Assembly (NCBI GenBank): GCA_005879255.1
Contig: VBKY01000044.1
Span: 1-30,047, forward strand
DNA length: 30,047 nt
Direction: 5' to 3'
From: Deltaproteobacteria bacterium
GTDB taxonomy: Bacteria; Desulfobacterota_B; Binatia; UBA9968
Below the pieces are notes generated by a model. The model worked only from the letters and a program-made list of their open reading frames with translations, was not told where the DNA came from and searched no databases. A program made the position numbers and the translations under genes. Positions 16,063 through 23,913 of the stretch are shown here, piece by piece (within the stretch, counting starts at the first letter, position 1; every line of letters begins with the position of its first letter).

Positions 16063-17604
16063 ATGAGGCTCGGAACAAAACTCGTTCTTTGTTTGGTGCT
16101 GACTTTGATCGCTACCATGCTTGTCCACGGTTATTTGATCATTCAACAGGACAGAGAAAATATTCTGAGAGAAATGCGAGTGGGAATGACGGGGCTTAGT
16201 CGCTCTATTCAAGCCGCTCTGCGATACATTTACGGTGAGGAACGAGATGTAAAGGCAACTCAGAACTTTATCGATGGAGTGGCGCGCTCAGGGAATATTC
16301 ATGGCATCGTGGTCTACAACGGCTCTGCTGAACGGATTGCGATATCTGCTTCTCTCAGCGACACTAAAGCTTATCCTGACCTTGACCCTAGGCAGGTGCT
16401 GAATATTGATCCGCGACCGGTGCTCGCCAACGGCGATGGGGTCGATGGATACATCGAGAGCCCGGCACAGCCAGTCTATTATCGGGTTGAGCCGATCTTG
16501 GACGGCAATGGTGAAGTCGTGGGGGCCTTTGTCCTTGGTCGCCGTGGCACGGGCTATAATCTGACACTCGAGGCCAGGCGTAATCGAATCATATTAACGA
16601 CTTCGCTTTTGATCGCGTTGCTGACGGCCGTTATTTTAATTCTGGTCGAGCGCAACGTCTCGCGTCCGATTAAACAGTTAATTGAACGCATCCGGGCCAT
16701 AGGAGAAGGACGGTGGGAGAAGCGCATCGAAATCGACGGGAAGAATGAAATCAGTTCGCTGGCATTGGAATTCAATCTGATGTGCGAAAGGCTCGAGGAC
16801 TTGTACGGCAGATTCGCTCGAGAACAGCACGAGCGTTTGAATTTGGAACGAAGCCTGCGCCAGTCCGAAAAGCTGGCGTCGGTCGGTCAACTTGCCGCCG
16901 GCCTGGCGCACGAAATCGGCACACCGCTCAATATCATCGGCGGTCGCGCCGAGTTTCTCTTGAGTCGGCCACGCAGCCACGAGGAGATCGGCGACAACCT
17001 GCAAATCGTTCGCTCTCAAATAGATCGGATCGCCGGGATTGTCCGGCAGTTATTAGAGTTTTCCCGGCGCAGGGAACCGGCCTTTCGCAATGTGGAGCTC
17101 TCGACCCTGGTCAGAAAAGTGATCGGCCTTCTTGAACACAAGATTCGCGAAAAAAACGTCAACGTAATCATCGAGGTCGGCGAGACGTTGCCGACTATCC
17201 CTGCAGATCCGGATCAAATGCAGCAGGTGTTTCTAAACCTTCTTTTGAATTCGCTTCACGCTTTGCAGCTTGGCGGCACAATCAAAATCAGCGCCGCAAT
17301 CGAGAGTCGCGACAGTACAAACGGCAACTCGGACGGTAAGGAGCGCAAGCTGTGTATTGAGTTCGAAGACAACGGCGCGGGCATACCCGCGGAGCACCTC
17401 AGTCAGGTATTTGACCCCTTTTTTACTACCAAGGATGTCGGGCAAGGAACCGGACTGGGGCTTTCGGTGAGTTACGGCATTATCAAAGATCATGGCGGCG
17501 AGATCAGGGTCGACAGTAAGCCTGGGGAATATACTCGATTTACCATCTTGCTGCCGGTTCAGAATCACCACGGGTTTTCGGAAACAAGGACAACCCTTCA
17601 ATGA
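16063..17604 (+). CDS. Membrane sensor histidine kinase (NtrB/AtoS-like, HAMP)
   Basis: A 513-residue sensor kinase. Residues 7-28 are TM1, about 30-174 form a periplasmic sensor region without an obvious named domain, and 176-195 are TM2. A HAMP linker (about 196-248) begins ERNVSRPIKQL. The dimerisation box LAAGLAHEIGTPLNIIGGRA carries phospho-acceptor His283. The ATPase part has the N-box FLNLLLNSLHAL (Asn395), G1 EDNGAGIP, the F-box VFDPFFTTK and G2 GTGLGLSVSYGI. The kinase core is of the type paired with sigma-54 activators. Its stop overlaps the start of the response regulator by four bases (ATGA), so the two are translationally coupled. The ribosome-binding site before the ATG at 16063 is weak (GAGAG). 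The signal sensed is unknown; the divergent lipoprotein is a candidate regulon member. Confidence 0.93.
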   Translation: MRLGTKLVLCLVLTLIATMLVHGYLIIQQDRENILREMRVGMTGLSRSIQAALRYIYGEERDVKATQNFIDGVARSGNIHGIVVYNGSAERIAISASLSDTKAYPDLDPRQVLNIDPRPVLANGDGVDGYIESPAQPVYYRVEPILDGNGEVVGAFVLGRRGTGYNLTLEARRNRIILTTSLLIALLTAVILILVERNVSRPIKQLIERIRAIGEGRWEKRIEIDGKNEISSLALEFNLMCERLEDLYGRFAREQHERLNLERSLRQSEKLASVGQLAAGLAHEIGTPLNIIGGRAEFLLSRPRSHEEIGDNLQIVRSQIDRIAGIVRQLLEFSRRREPAFRNVELSTLVRKVIGLLEHKIREKNVNVIIEVGETLPTIPADPDQMQQVFLNLLLNSLHALQLGGTIKISAAIESRDSTNGNSDGKERKLCIEFEDNGAGIPAEHLSQVFDPFFTTKDVGQGTGLGLSVSYGIIKDHGGEIRVDSKPGEYTRFTILLPVQNHHGFSETRTTLQ

Positions 17605-18989
17605 CTCCTGCCGTTCCAGAGCCAGGCTTCAAACCTTCGCGTATTTTGGTCGTCGACGACGATCGCGCGATGTGCCAATTGCTGATTGATCTTTTACGGG
17701 AGGATGGTTACGAAGCTGACGTGGCTTACGATGGCGAATCGGCGCTTGAAAAATGCAGAACAACGCGTTTCGACTTGGCGATTACAGATCTCATGATGCC
17801 GAAAATGAGAGGCATCGAATTGGTCCAGCGGCTCCGAGAGATCGACGCCAGCGCGCTGGTCCTGCTCATCACGGCTTTCGGAACGATCGAAAATGCCGTA
17901 GAGGCGATGCGCGCGGGCGCATTTCACTACGTCACCAAACCGTTCCACAATGACGAAATTTTAATCCAGGTAAAGCGGGCGCTCGAACAAAAAACCCTGC
18001 AGGAGGAGCTCAAGCGGTTGCGCACCGAAGTACAAGCGCGCAATCGTTTTCAGAACATCATCGGCCAGAGCTCGGCTATGCAGATTGTATTCGAGACCAT
18101 CGCGCAGGTGAGCGACTTGCCCGCCAATATATTGATCGAGGGCGAGAGCGGCACAGGTAAAGAACTGATCGCTCGCGCGATTCATTGCAACAGCTCACGG
18201 GCAACCGGTCCTTTCATCCCGGTGAACTGCGCGGCCATCCCGGAAACTCTCTTGGAAAGCGAATTGTTCGGATATGTTCGCGGCGCGTTCACCGACGCTC
18301 GAAGAGACCGGCCGGGCCTCTTTCGAGAGGCAAGCGGCGGGATCTTGTTTCTCGACGAGATCAGCGAGATCCCAATAACGCTGCAGGCCAAGTTGCTGCG
18401 CGTTTTAGAGGACAAAGAAGTTCGCCCTTTAGGGGCCAATCAAAGCGAAAAGGTGGATACCCGCGTACTTTCAGCAAGCAATCGATTTCTAGACGAGCTG
18501 GTAAGAAACGGCAAATTTCGCCAAGACCTATACTATCGGCTCAACGTTATTCGCATCGAGCTTCCAACGCTGCGCCACAGGAGCGAAGACATCCCGTTGT
18601 TGGTCAAGCATTTTGTCGAGAAGTTCGCTGACAGCGCCAAACGGAACGTGGAGGGTATCCAAGACGAAGCATTGGCCGCCCTGAGGAGCTATGACTGGCC
18701 AGGCAATATCCGCGAGCTCGAGCACACCATCGAGCGCGCAGTTCTTTTGGGCAAAGGCGCTCTCATCGGAGTGGAGGACCTGCCGGCTCATTTGGTCGCG
18801 CGCGGCGAATCCGCCATTGTTTTGGCCCAAGCCCTTGCCAAACAGTTTACCCTTCGCGATCTCGAGCGGGAATACATCGGAAAAGTTTTGGAAACCACCC
18901 ACGGCAACAAAACGGAAGCGGCAAGAATTCTCGGCGTGGACCGCACGACGCTCTACCGCAAGCTCGAAGAATACAAGTTCAAGGACTAA
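17601..18989 (+). CDS. NtrC-family sigma-54-dependent response regulator
   Basis: A 462-residue regulator with three domains. Receiver (about 13-130): the acidic pair in ILVVDDD, phospho-acceptor Asp63 in TDLMMPKM, and Lys113 in VTKPF. AAA+ activator domain (about 153-380): Walker A GESGTGKE (181-188), the sigma-54-contacting GAFTDA loop (228-233) intact, Walker B GGILFLDE (246-253), and the R-finger region FRQDLYYRLNV. C-terminal Fis-type helix-turn-helix (about 418-460): NKTEAARILGVDRTTLYRKL. All key residues are present, so it should open sigma-54 promoters when phosphorylated by the upstream kinase. It overlaps that gene by four bases. Its targets are unknown; the structured spacer before the kinase gene is the first place to look. 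Confidence 0.95.
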   Translation: MTPAVPEPGFKPSRILVVDDDRAMCQLLIDLLREDGYEADVAYDGESALEKCRTTRFDLAITDLMMPKMRGIELVQRLREIDASALVLLITAFGTIENAVEAMRAGAFHYVTKPFHNDEILIQVKRALEQKTLQEELKRLRTEVQARNRFQNIIGQSSAMQIVFETIAQVSDLPANILIEGESGTGKELIARAIHCNSSRATGPFIPVNCAAIPETLLESELFGYVRGAFTDARRDRPGLFREASGGILFLDEISEIPITLQAKLLRVLEDKEVRPLGANQSEKVDTRVLSASNRFLDELVRNGKFRQDLYYRLNVIRIELPTLRHRSEDIPLLVKHFVEKFADSAKRNVEGIQDEALAALRSYDWPGNIRELEHTIERAVLLGKGALIGVEDLPAHLVARGESAIVLAQALAKQFTLRDLEREYIGKVLETTHGNKTEAARILGVDRTTLYRKLEEYKFKD

Positions 18990-19035
18990 AAATGAGTCGA
19001 TCGAAAGCCGGTTCAGGCAGTCGAAAACAATGGCA

Positions 19036-20166
19036 TTAGAGCGGGCCGATCTCGGCCATGCTGGCGTCGAAGGTGATTTTTTCGTTTTGTTCGGGCTGGC
19101 GCAAGATCCAGAAGGGATCTTTGCCCTGGCGGACGGCGTCAATCGAATCCTTGATCATGTTGCGGAGCAGGATGACGCCTTGGTCGGAGGCGCCGAGATG
19201 TTCTTTACTGCGGTCGTAGATATCTCCCTGGCTTTCCTGGGCGACCCGGTCTTGGTCGTGTGAAGCAATGCGCCACCAACCGTCGTCGACGCGCGTGTAA
19301 ACTCCCGGCTTGTCGTCTTCGAATCCGACAGTCTTGAGAACTAATGGTTTGCCACGATTCGCTTCGTCGTGGGGCGTGAAGCGCAGCCAGAATGTCGTGG
19401 TCTTAGTGTCATCTGTCGGCACGCGGAAACGGATGGCATGATCCGGAATGCGACCTTTGCGCGCGGTAGTGTGACGGGTGTGCGAGGGAAAAACCCAATG
19501 CGAGTGTTTTGGCTTGGATACGCCCGGCACATGCATGGTGATCTTCGCGCCATAAACGGTTTGCTGCCAACCGATCTCTGGTCGCTTCAAGGCCATATGC
19601 GGATATTCAGGCGCGTGGAGCGCGACAAGATGAGTTTGATCCACGGAGTTCTCGGCGCGTTGGAGCCAGTTGCAATATTCCGTGCCGGCGCCGATGACGC
19701 GCTCGCCACTCTCTTCGAAAAACAAATCGTAGCGCGGCAGTAGCGGCGCGGGCTCCGGCCCAATGTACGCGAAAATGAATCCGGCGATTTCCTGAGCTTT
19801 GTACGCGGGATGCTGGATGCGGTCTTTGAAGGTGCTATCGGCAGGTTCTGCCGGCTGCTCCAAGCAGCGCCCGTTCACATCATAGAGCCAACCATGGTAG
19901 CAACAGCGGATGCCGCGATCTTCGACGCGACCGAATTCCAGTGATGTGCCGCGGTGGGAACAGTGAAGTTCGACAAGCCCGAGCCGTCCGCCGCCGTCAC
20001 GGAAGAGCACGAAGTCTTCGCCAAGCAAGCGCACTTTTGTCGGGCTGCTTTTTTCTTTGACGTGCTCGGTGAAGCCCACCGGCCACCAGTAGCGCCTGAG
20101 CATTTCTCCAGCCGGCGTGCCCGGTTCGACCCGCGTCACTAGCTCGTTTTCTTCTTTGGATAGCAT
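19036..20166 (-). CDS. Rieske non-heme iron oxygenase, large (alpha) subunit-like, copy 1
   Basis: A 376-residue aromatic-ring oxygenase of the Rieske family (phthalate-4,5-dioxygenase or vanillate demethylase-like single-component oxygenases). From the ATG at 20166 (GGAGG eight bases upstream; the TTG at 20187 is too far up), the [2Fe-2S] ligands are Cys69, His71, Cys88 and His91 in CSHRG...CCYHGW. The mononuclear iron site is ENSVDQTHLVALH with bridging Asp176 and ligands His179 and His184; a late Asp in GASDQGVILLRN fits the third ligand. The substrate is unknown. It needs an electron-transfer reductase, and none is nearby. It is the third gene of a minus-strand set with a binding protein and a second Rieske gene; a repeat-bearing spacer of 100 bases separates it from the binding protein. 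Confidence 0.93.
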   Translation of the reverse strand: MLSKEENELVTRVEPGTPAGEMLRRYWWPVGFTEHVKEKSSPTKVRLLGEDFVLFRDGGGRLGLVELHCSHRGTSLEFGRVEDRGIRCCYHGWLYDVNGRCLEQPAEPADSTFKDRIQHPAYKAQEIAGFIFAYIGPEPAPLLPRYDLFFEESGERVIGAGTEYCNWLQRAENSVDQTHLVALHAPEYPHMALKRPEIGWQQTVYGAKITMHVPGVSKPKHSHWVFPSHTRHTTARKGRIPDHAIRFRVPTDDTKTTTFWLRFTPHDEANRGKPLVLKTVGFEDDKPGVYTRVDDGWWRIASHDQDRVAQESQGDIYDRSKEHLGASDQGVILLRNMIKDSIDAVRQGKDPFWILRQPEQNEKITFDASMAEIGPL

Positions 20167-20200
20167 TGAATTCGCCTCCGAAGTCAATCGATGAAGTCAG

Positions 20201-20245
20201 GGTTCCAATCGTTCCAATGGTTCCACTTGTTCCAAACGTCCGGAA
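20201..20245. repeat. Nonamer repeat array, about 4.5 units (GTTCCAAT type)
   Basis: Units GGTTCCAAT, CGTTCCAAT, GGTTCCACT, TGTTCCAAA and a decayed CGTCCGGAA run in tandem. They lie in the spacer between the binding-protein gene and the first Rieske gene. The same nonamer family occurs at 11960-11995. Confidence 0.7.
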
Positions 20246-20266
20246 TAATTGCGTTACAAAGAGGGT

Positions 20267-21358
20267 CTATGATCCTTTCAGAATTTTTGCGAGTTCCTCT
20301 TTGAACTGGAGACCTTCGGCGTCTTCGGATTTGAGATAATAATTGATCGAGAGCTTTGGCTCTTGGACGGCGACTTTATTTTCCTTGAGATATTTTTGCA
20401 TCAAGGTTCCCTCGACCAGGTGCGAGCTGCGCGACTCATGCTTTTGCAGGACGCCTTGTGCCTCTTTGGTGGCCATGAAAGAAACGAACAGCTTGGCCAA
20501 ATTGGGATGGACCGTGTTCTTCGGCACACTGAGTTGAAAATAATCGGTGTTGGTCGGCGTCACGCCCGGCACGGCAACCAGCGGCGCGCCCTTGGGCTGC
20601 CATATCCACATCGCGCTTAACGCATCGCCAAAATTAGCCATGATGGGAAATTCGCCGCTCACGACGCGCTCTTCTTCGCTGTAGCGCAAGCGCCCGCCGC
20701 TAATCGCCACGAGCTTGCGGGTGTAGTCTTTGACTTTCTCTTGTCCCCAAACAAGCGACAGTTCGGCAAGCCAAGCGACGTAAGGCGGAATAGCAATCTT
20801 GCCGGCCCAGGTCGGACTCAACTTCGGATCGATCAGGTCGGCGTAATTTTTCGGCGCCTTGTCCTTGGGAATCAAGTTGGCGTTGTAAACAATACCGTTG
20901 GGTGAAGTGTAGGTCAGGACCGTTTCATTGGGAAAAATTTCCATGTCTTTGGTCACCCAGGAAAAAATCCCCGAGTAGTTTACTTTCTCCAGCGCGTTTT
21001 CCTTGTGGAGCAGCGCCTGATGCGACTGCGATCCGAGGAAAATGTCCGATGAGACTTTCCGTCCGGATTTGATTTCAGTGATATGCCGCGCCGCGCGCGC
21101 ATTCATGTCCGGTCCGGCGGCGAAGCTGAGCTTCATGTTGAGGCCGTAGCGTTTGTTAAACGCTGCTTCGATCTCCGAAAGTCCCTTGCGGCCGCCGAAG
21201 GTTTGCGCGCCGGCGATGAAGACGAGTTCATCTTCCTTCTTGGCGCCCGCGATCAGTGATTCCATCGTCTCGGCAGCGCACAGATGCGACGCGGCGAAAA
21301 GCGCCAATGCGAGCAGAGGCGGGCCGAGTTGGGATACCTTATTCACGAACCGAATCAT
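20267..21358 (-). CDS. Extracellular solute-binding protein, iron/putrescine (SBP type 2) class
   Basis: A 363-residue periplasmic binding protein of the Fe(III)/polyamine-like class (family 1/6/8 binding proteins), different in fold subgroup from the NMT1 proteins in the window. Residues 1-29 form a signal peptide ending near LCAAET. Class marks are the N-terminal AKKEDELVFIAGA, EAAFNKRYGLNMK, SSDIFLGSQSHQALL and NGIVYNANLIPKDKAPKNYADL at about residues 153-174, then WAGKIAIPP. GGAGG precedes the ATG at 21358. The gene starts 13 bases after the second Rieske gene ends, so they are almost certainly co-transcribed. In this setting an aromatic acid or other oxygenase substrate is a more natural ligand than iron, but that is inference. 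No permease or ATPase genes are linked. Confidence 0.92.
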   Translation of the reverse strand: MIRFVNKVSQLGPPLLALALFAASHLCAAETMESLIAGAKKEDELVFIAGAQTFGGRKGLSEIEAAFNKRYGLNMKLSFAAGPDMNARAARHITEIKSGRKVSSDIFLGSQSHQALLHKENALEKVNYSGIFSWVTKDMEIFPNETVLTYTSPNGIVYNANLIPKDKAPKNYADLIDPKLSPTWAGKIAIPPYVAWLAELSLVWGQEKVKDYTRKLVAISGGRLRYSEEERVVSGEFPIMANFGDALSAMWIWQPKGAPLVAVPGVTPTNTDYFQLSVPKNTVHPNLAKLFVSFMATKEAQGVLQKHESRSSHLVEGTLMQKYLKENKVAVQEPKLSINYYLKSEDAEGLQFKEELAKILKGS

Positions 21359-21371
21359 GATCTGCCTCCGA

Positions 21372-22526
21372 TCAGCTCACCTGAAATTCACCAGGCACGA
21401 GGCGGAGAATATCATTTTTCGCAGGATCACGGATGGTTCCCACCGGGTCCTGACCGTTCTGCACGGCCTCGATGCATTGCTTAAACATGCGACGGAGCAG
21501 GATCACGCCTTCATCCGATACGCCGAGGTGTTCGCCGCTGCGGTCGAAAACCGGTCCCTGGCTTTCCTGAGCGCAACGGTCCTGATCGCCGCGGGCGATC
21601 CAGCCGGTGTCTTCGTCCCATCGATATCTGCCCGGCGTGCTGTCGCCTAAACCCTGCTCCTGCTGGTCTTTGGGCACCTTCGCCGATACTTTGCCATCGA
21701 CGACCGGGGCGAAGTAAAGCGTAAAGTGCATCGTGTTAGTGTCATCGACAGGGACGCGCCAGCGCAGCGCCTCATAACCTTCGTGGGTCGCGGCGAATGC
21801 CGCAGGGTGATCTTCATTCAAGTGATAGCCGACTTTGTTCATGTTCGGCATCAGAAAATGGCTCACTGTCATGAACGAACCCTCGGGGACCGTGCGCGTG
21901 AATGTGTCGCGGATGCCGAACTCGGTGATCTCGGAAGTCAGCTTCTCGTCGGACCAGAGGCGAGTCTTAGGCGTGCGGTGGAGCCATTTAAAGTGATGCT
22001 GGTCGACGCTGTTCTCGACGGTTTGCAGAAAGTTACAGTGGATTAACCGCGCCGCCAGCGAGCGCACGCCGTCCTCCCGAACCAGAACATCCCAGCGCGG
22101 CAGGAGCGGCGCCGGCTCCGGGCCGATGTAGGCAAAAATAATTCCGGCGGCTTCCTGTGCCTTATAAGCTTTGTGGCGGACACGGTCTTTGAACGTGCTC
22201 TCCGCCGGTTCGCCGGGCATCTGCAAAATGTTACCGTCGACGTCGTAGAGCCAGCCATGATAGCAGCACCGCAAACCGCCGTCTTCGATGTGGCCAAATT
22301 CCAGTGACGTGCCGCGGTGGGAGCAGCGCAGGGTGAGGAGCCCGACCCGGCCCTGATCGTCGCGAAAGACGACGACATCCTCCCCGAGCAGGCGGCGGCG
22401 AATGGGGCGACCTTTGAGCTCCATGCTGAAGCCGATGGGATGCCAGTAGCGGCGCATCATTTCGCCGCATGGCGTTCCTGGACCGACATGGGTGATCAAT
22501 TCATTTTCTTCAACGCTGAGAGCCAT
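21372..22526 (-). CDS. Rieske non-heme iron oxygenase, large subunit-like, copy 2
   Basis: A 384-residue Rieske oxygenase, paralogous over its whole length to copy 1. [2Fe-2S] ligands are Cys68, His70, Cys87 and His90 (CSHRGTSLEFG...CCYHGW); the catalytic iron site is ENSVDQHHFKWLH with Asp175, His178 and His183. GGGAGA lies before the ATG at 22526. The two copies share long conserved blocks such as DSTFKDR/ESTFKDR and FAYIGPEPAPLLPR, but differ in the region after the iron site, where this copy has a longer substrate-pocket segment with MTVSHFLMPNMNK. Different substrates are therefore likely. It heads the minus-strand set oxygenase-binding protein-oxygenase. No ferredoxin or reductase gene is present. 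Confidence 0.93.
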   Translation of the reverse strand: MALSVEENELITHVGPGTPCGEMMRRYWHPIGFSMELKGRPIRRRLLGEDVVVFRDDQGRVGLLTLRCSHRGTSLEFGHIEDGGLRCCYHGWLYDVDGNILQMPGEPAESTFKDRVRHKAYKAQEAAGIIFAYIGPEPAPLLPRWDVLVREDGVRSLAARLIHCNFLQTVENSVDQHHFKWLHRTPKTRLWSDEKLTSEITEFGIRDTFTRTVPEGSFMTVSHFLMPNMNKVGYHLNEDHPAAFAATHEGYEALRWRVPVDDTNTMHFTLYFAPVVDGKVSAKVPKDQQEQGLGDSTPGRYRWDEDTGWIARGDQDRCAQESQGPVFDRSGEHLGVSDEGVILLRRMFKQCIEAVQNGQDPVGTIRDPAKNDILRLVPGEFQVS

Positions 22527-22620
22527 AATCAGTCTCCCGAATCAAAATTTGAGGGATCAGCAATTGCACGAAAGAATATTCGACAAGTAAGCGAAGTATC
22601 AACCGACGAGTCAGGACAAA

Positions 22621-22645
22621 GATTTCTCTCTTCGTTCGAAATGAC
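22621..22645. repeat. Fragment resembling a common dispersed intergenic repeat
   Basis: GATTTCTCTC followed by TTCGTTCGAAATGAC lies in a spacer upstream of the Rieske set. A partial relative, AAATCTCTCTTCGCTGGAC, occurs at 11876-11894. I have the impression that this wording recurs in intergenic DNA of many environmental bacteria; with only two partial copies here the call is weak. Confidence 0.3.
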
Positions 22646-22724
22646 CTACCTTTGGTACTGACGCTCACCTATGCTGTGCCGGACGTCCAACCACATGCCA
22701 TTTGGCGGCGAGGATGCAATACTT

Positions 22725-23486
22725 TCAACGAATGCCTTTTCGCTCTAAGAACGCTTTAAACCCTTCACGCGGCGAGTTGGCTTTTAGCTTGCCCTTTCGC
22801 GCATTTTGTTCGGCATCAAAGCGTTCGCGCCAGGACTTGCCGATATCGTCGTTGAGTAATTGTTTGATACCTTGCACCATACGCGGATCGTTTTCGCTGA
22901 TTTGTTTCGCCATTTCGATCGATGCCTCGCGCAGCTTGGCGCATGGCACGACCTGATTGAGCAAGCCGACCCGTTCCGCTTCATCGGCCTTGACCGGCCG
23001 TCCGGTGTAAAGCAGCTCTTTGGCTTTGGGTAATCCGACAACCAGTGGCAGAGACCAAGTCGAGTTCGCGCGTCCATACTTGGCGGCGAGGAATTGAATT
23101 TCGGCGTGCTCGCAACCGATGCGAATGTCGACCATAGTCGTCAATTGCGCGCCGGCGCCGTATGCCAGACCGTTAATCGCGCCGATAATCGGCTTGGTGA
23201 AAGTGGCCAAGCGCCAATTCGCTTCGCGCCGATTCTCACTACGCGCGGCCATCTCCTCGGGCGTCGATTTTACCATTTGCATGATATCGCCGCCGGCGGA
23301 GAAGGCACGCAGGCCGGCGCCGGTGAGAATGACGACCCGCGCGTCTTCGTCGTTCTCGATCTTGGTGAGCTCCTCATCCAGCTCGCAGGCGAGCTCATAG
23401 CTCATCGCATTGAGTTTCTCCGGACGGTTCAAAGTGATGATGGCAACTTTGTCGACCCGCTCGGCGAGAATGTTTTGATAACTCAT
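22725..23486 (-). CDS. Crotonase-fold (enoyl-CoA hydratase/isomerase family) protein lacking the usual catalytic glutamates
   Basis: A 253-residue crotonase-superfamily protein, which normally binds acyl-CoA thioesters. The first oxyanion-hole segment is AFSAGGDI (61-68), the second INGLAYGAGAQL (104-115), and the C-terminal part has YTGRPVKADEAERVGLLNQVV. In hydratases two Glu residues hold the catalytic water. Aligned by eye, the first (GAGCEL in typical members) is Gln114, and the second (PE before the LG turn) falls on Ala134 in IQFLAAKYG, followed by GRANSTWSLP. Ordinary hydratase activity is therefore doubtful; isomerase, hydrolase or decarboxylase chemistry is possible. GGAAGGAGAG precedes the ATG at 23486. 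It follows the same direction as the Rieske set but is upstream of it by about 200 bases. Confidence 0.92.
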   Translation of the reverse strand: MSYQNILAERVDKVAIITLNRPEKLNAMSYELACELDEELTKIENDEDARVVILTGAGLRAFSAGGDIMQMVKSTPEEMAARSENRREANWRLATFTKPIIGAINGLAYGAGAQLTTMVDIRIGCEHAEIQFLAAKYGRANSTWSLPLVVGLPKAKELLYTGRPVKADEAERVGLLNQVVPCAKLREASIEMAKQISENDPRMVQGIKQLLNDDIGKSWRERFDAEQNARKGKLKANSPREGFKAFLERKGIR

Positions 23487-23913
23487 CTCTCTCTCCTTCC
23501 AGTGGGGGCATTACAACAGAAAGGCAATTAAGGAGCAAATGACGCAAACGGATCATAGGGAGCGGGATGACAAACGCACAAGGCGACTTGACGGCTTGCG
23601 CGAGTCAAATCCAGCTGAAAGGCGTATGCCGCATTTCAGCGGCCATCATTTTAGTGCTTGCTGAAATAAGGCGGACAGCACAGGCAGACCGATCCGTAGA
23701 GAATAGAAGGCCATTTTTTTACGCAGACTTTTTCATCTGCGCTGAGCAACGGAGCGGCAAACCGAAGTAACCCTTGCGCGAGATATTGCGATGCTTGAAA
23801 TAGATGGTGTTGCGCGTGAGCCTGCTGCCGAGACGCAAATTGTTTTCAATACCTGCATGTGCCCTTCTTTGAAAAAAAAGAGACCATGATGATGCGAAAC
23901 TGAAATTTAAGGA
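23487..23913. other. Intergenic stretch without a supportable gene
   Basis: About 430 bases between the kinase gene end and the crotonase start. A 67-codon plus-strand frame at 23567-23770 has no recognisable features. A weak inverted repeat ATTTCAGC (23633-23640) with GCTGAAAT (23660-23667) is present, and on the minus strand a run of eight T near 23870 follows the kinase gene without a clear stem. Confidence 0.5.

Noticed and set aside
23567..23770. 67-codon plus-strand frame between crotonase and kinase genes
   Set aside because: A GGGAGCGGG stretch precedes it, but the sequence has no domain, signal peptide or conserved look.
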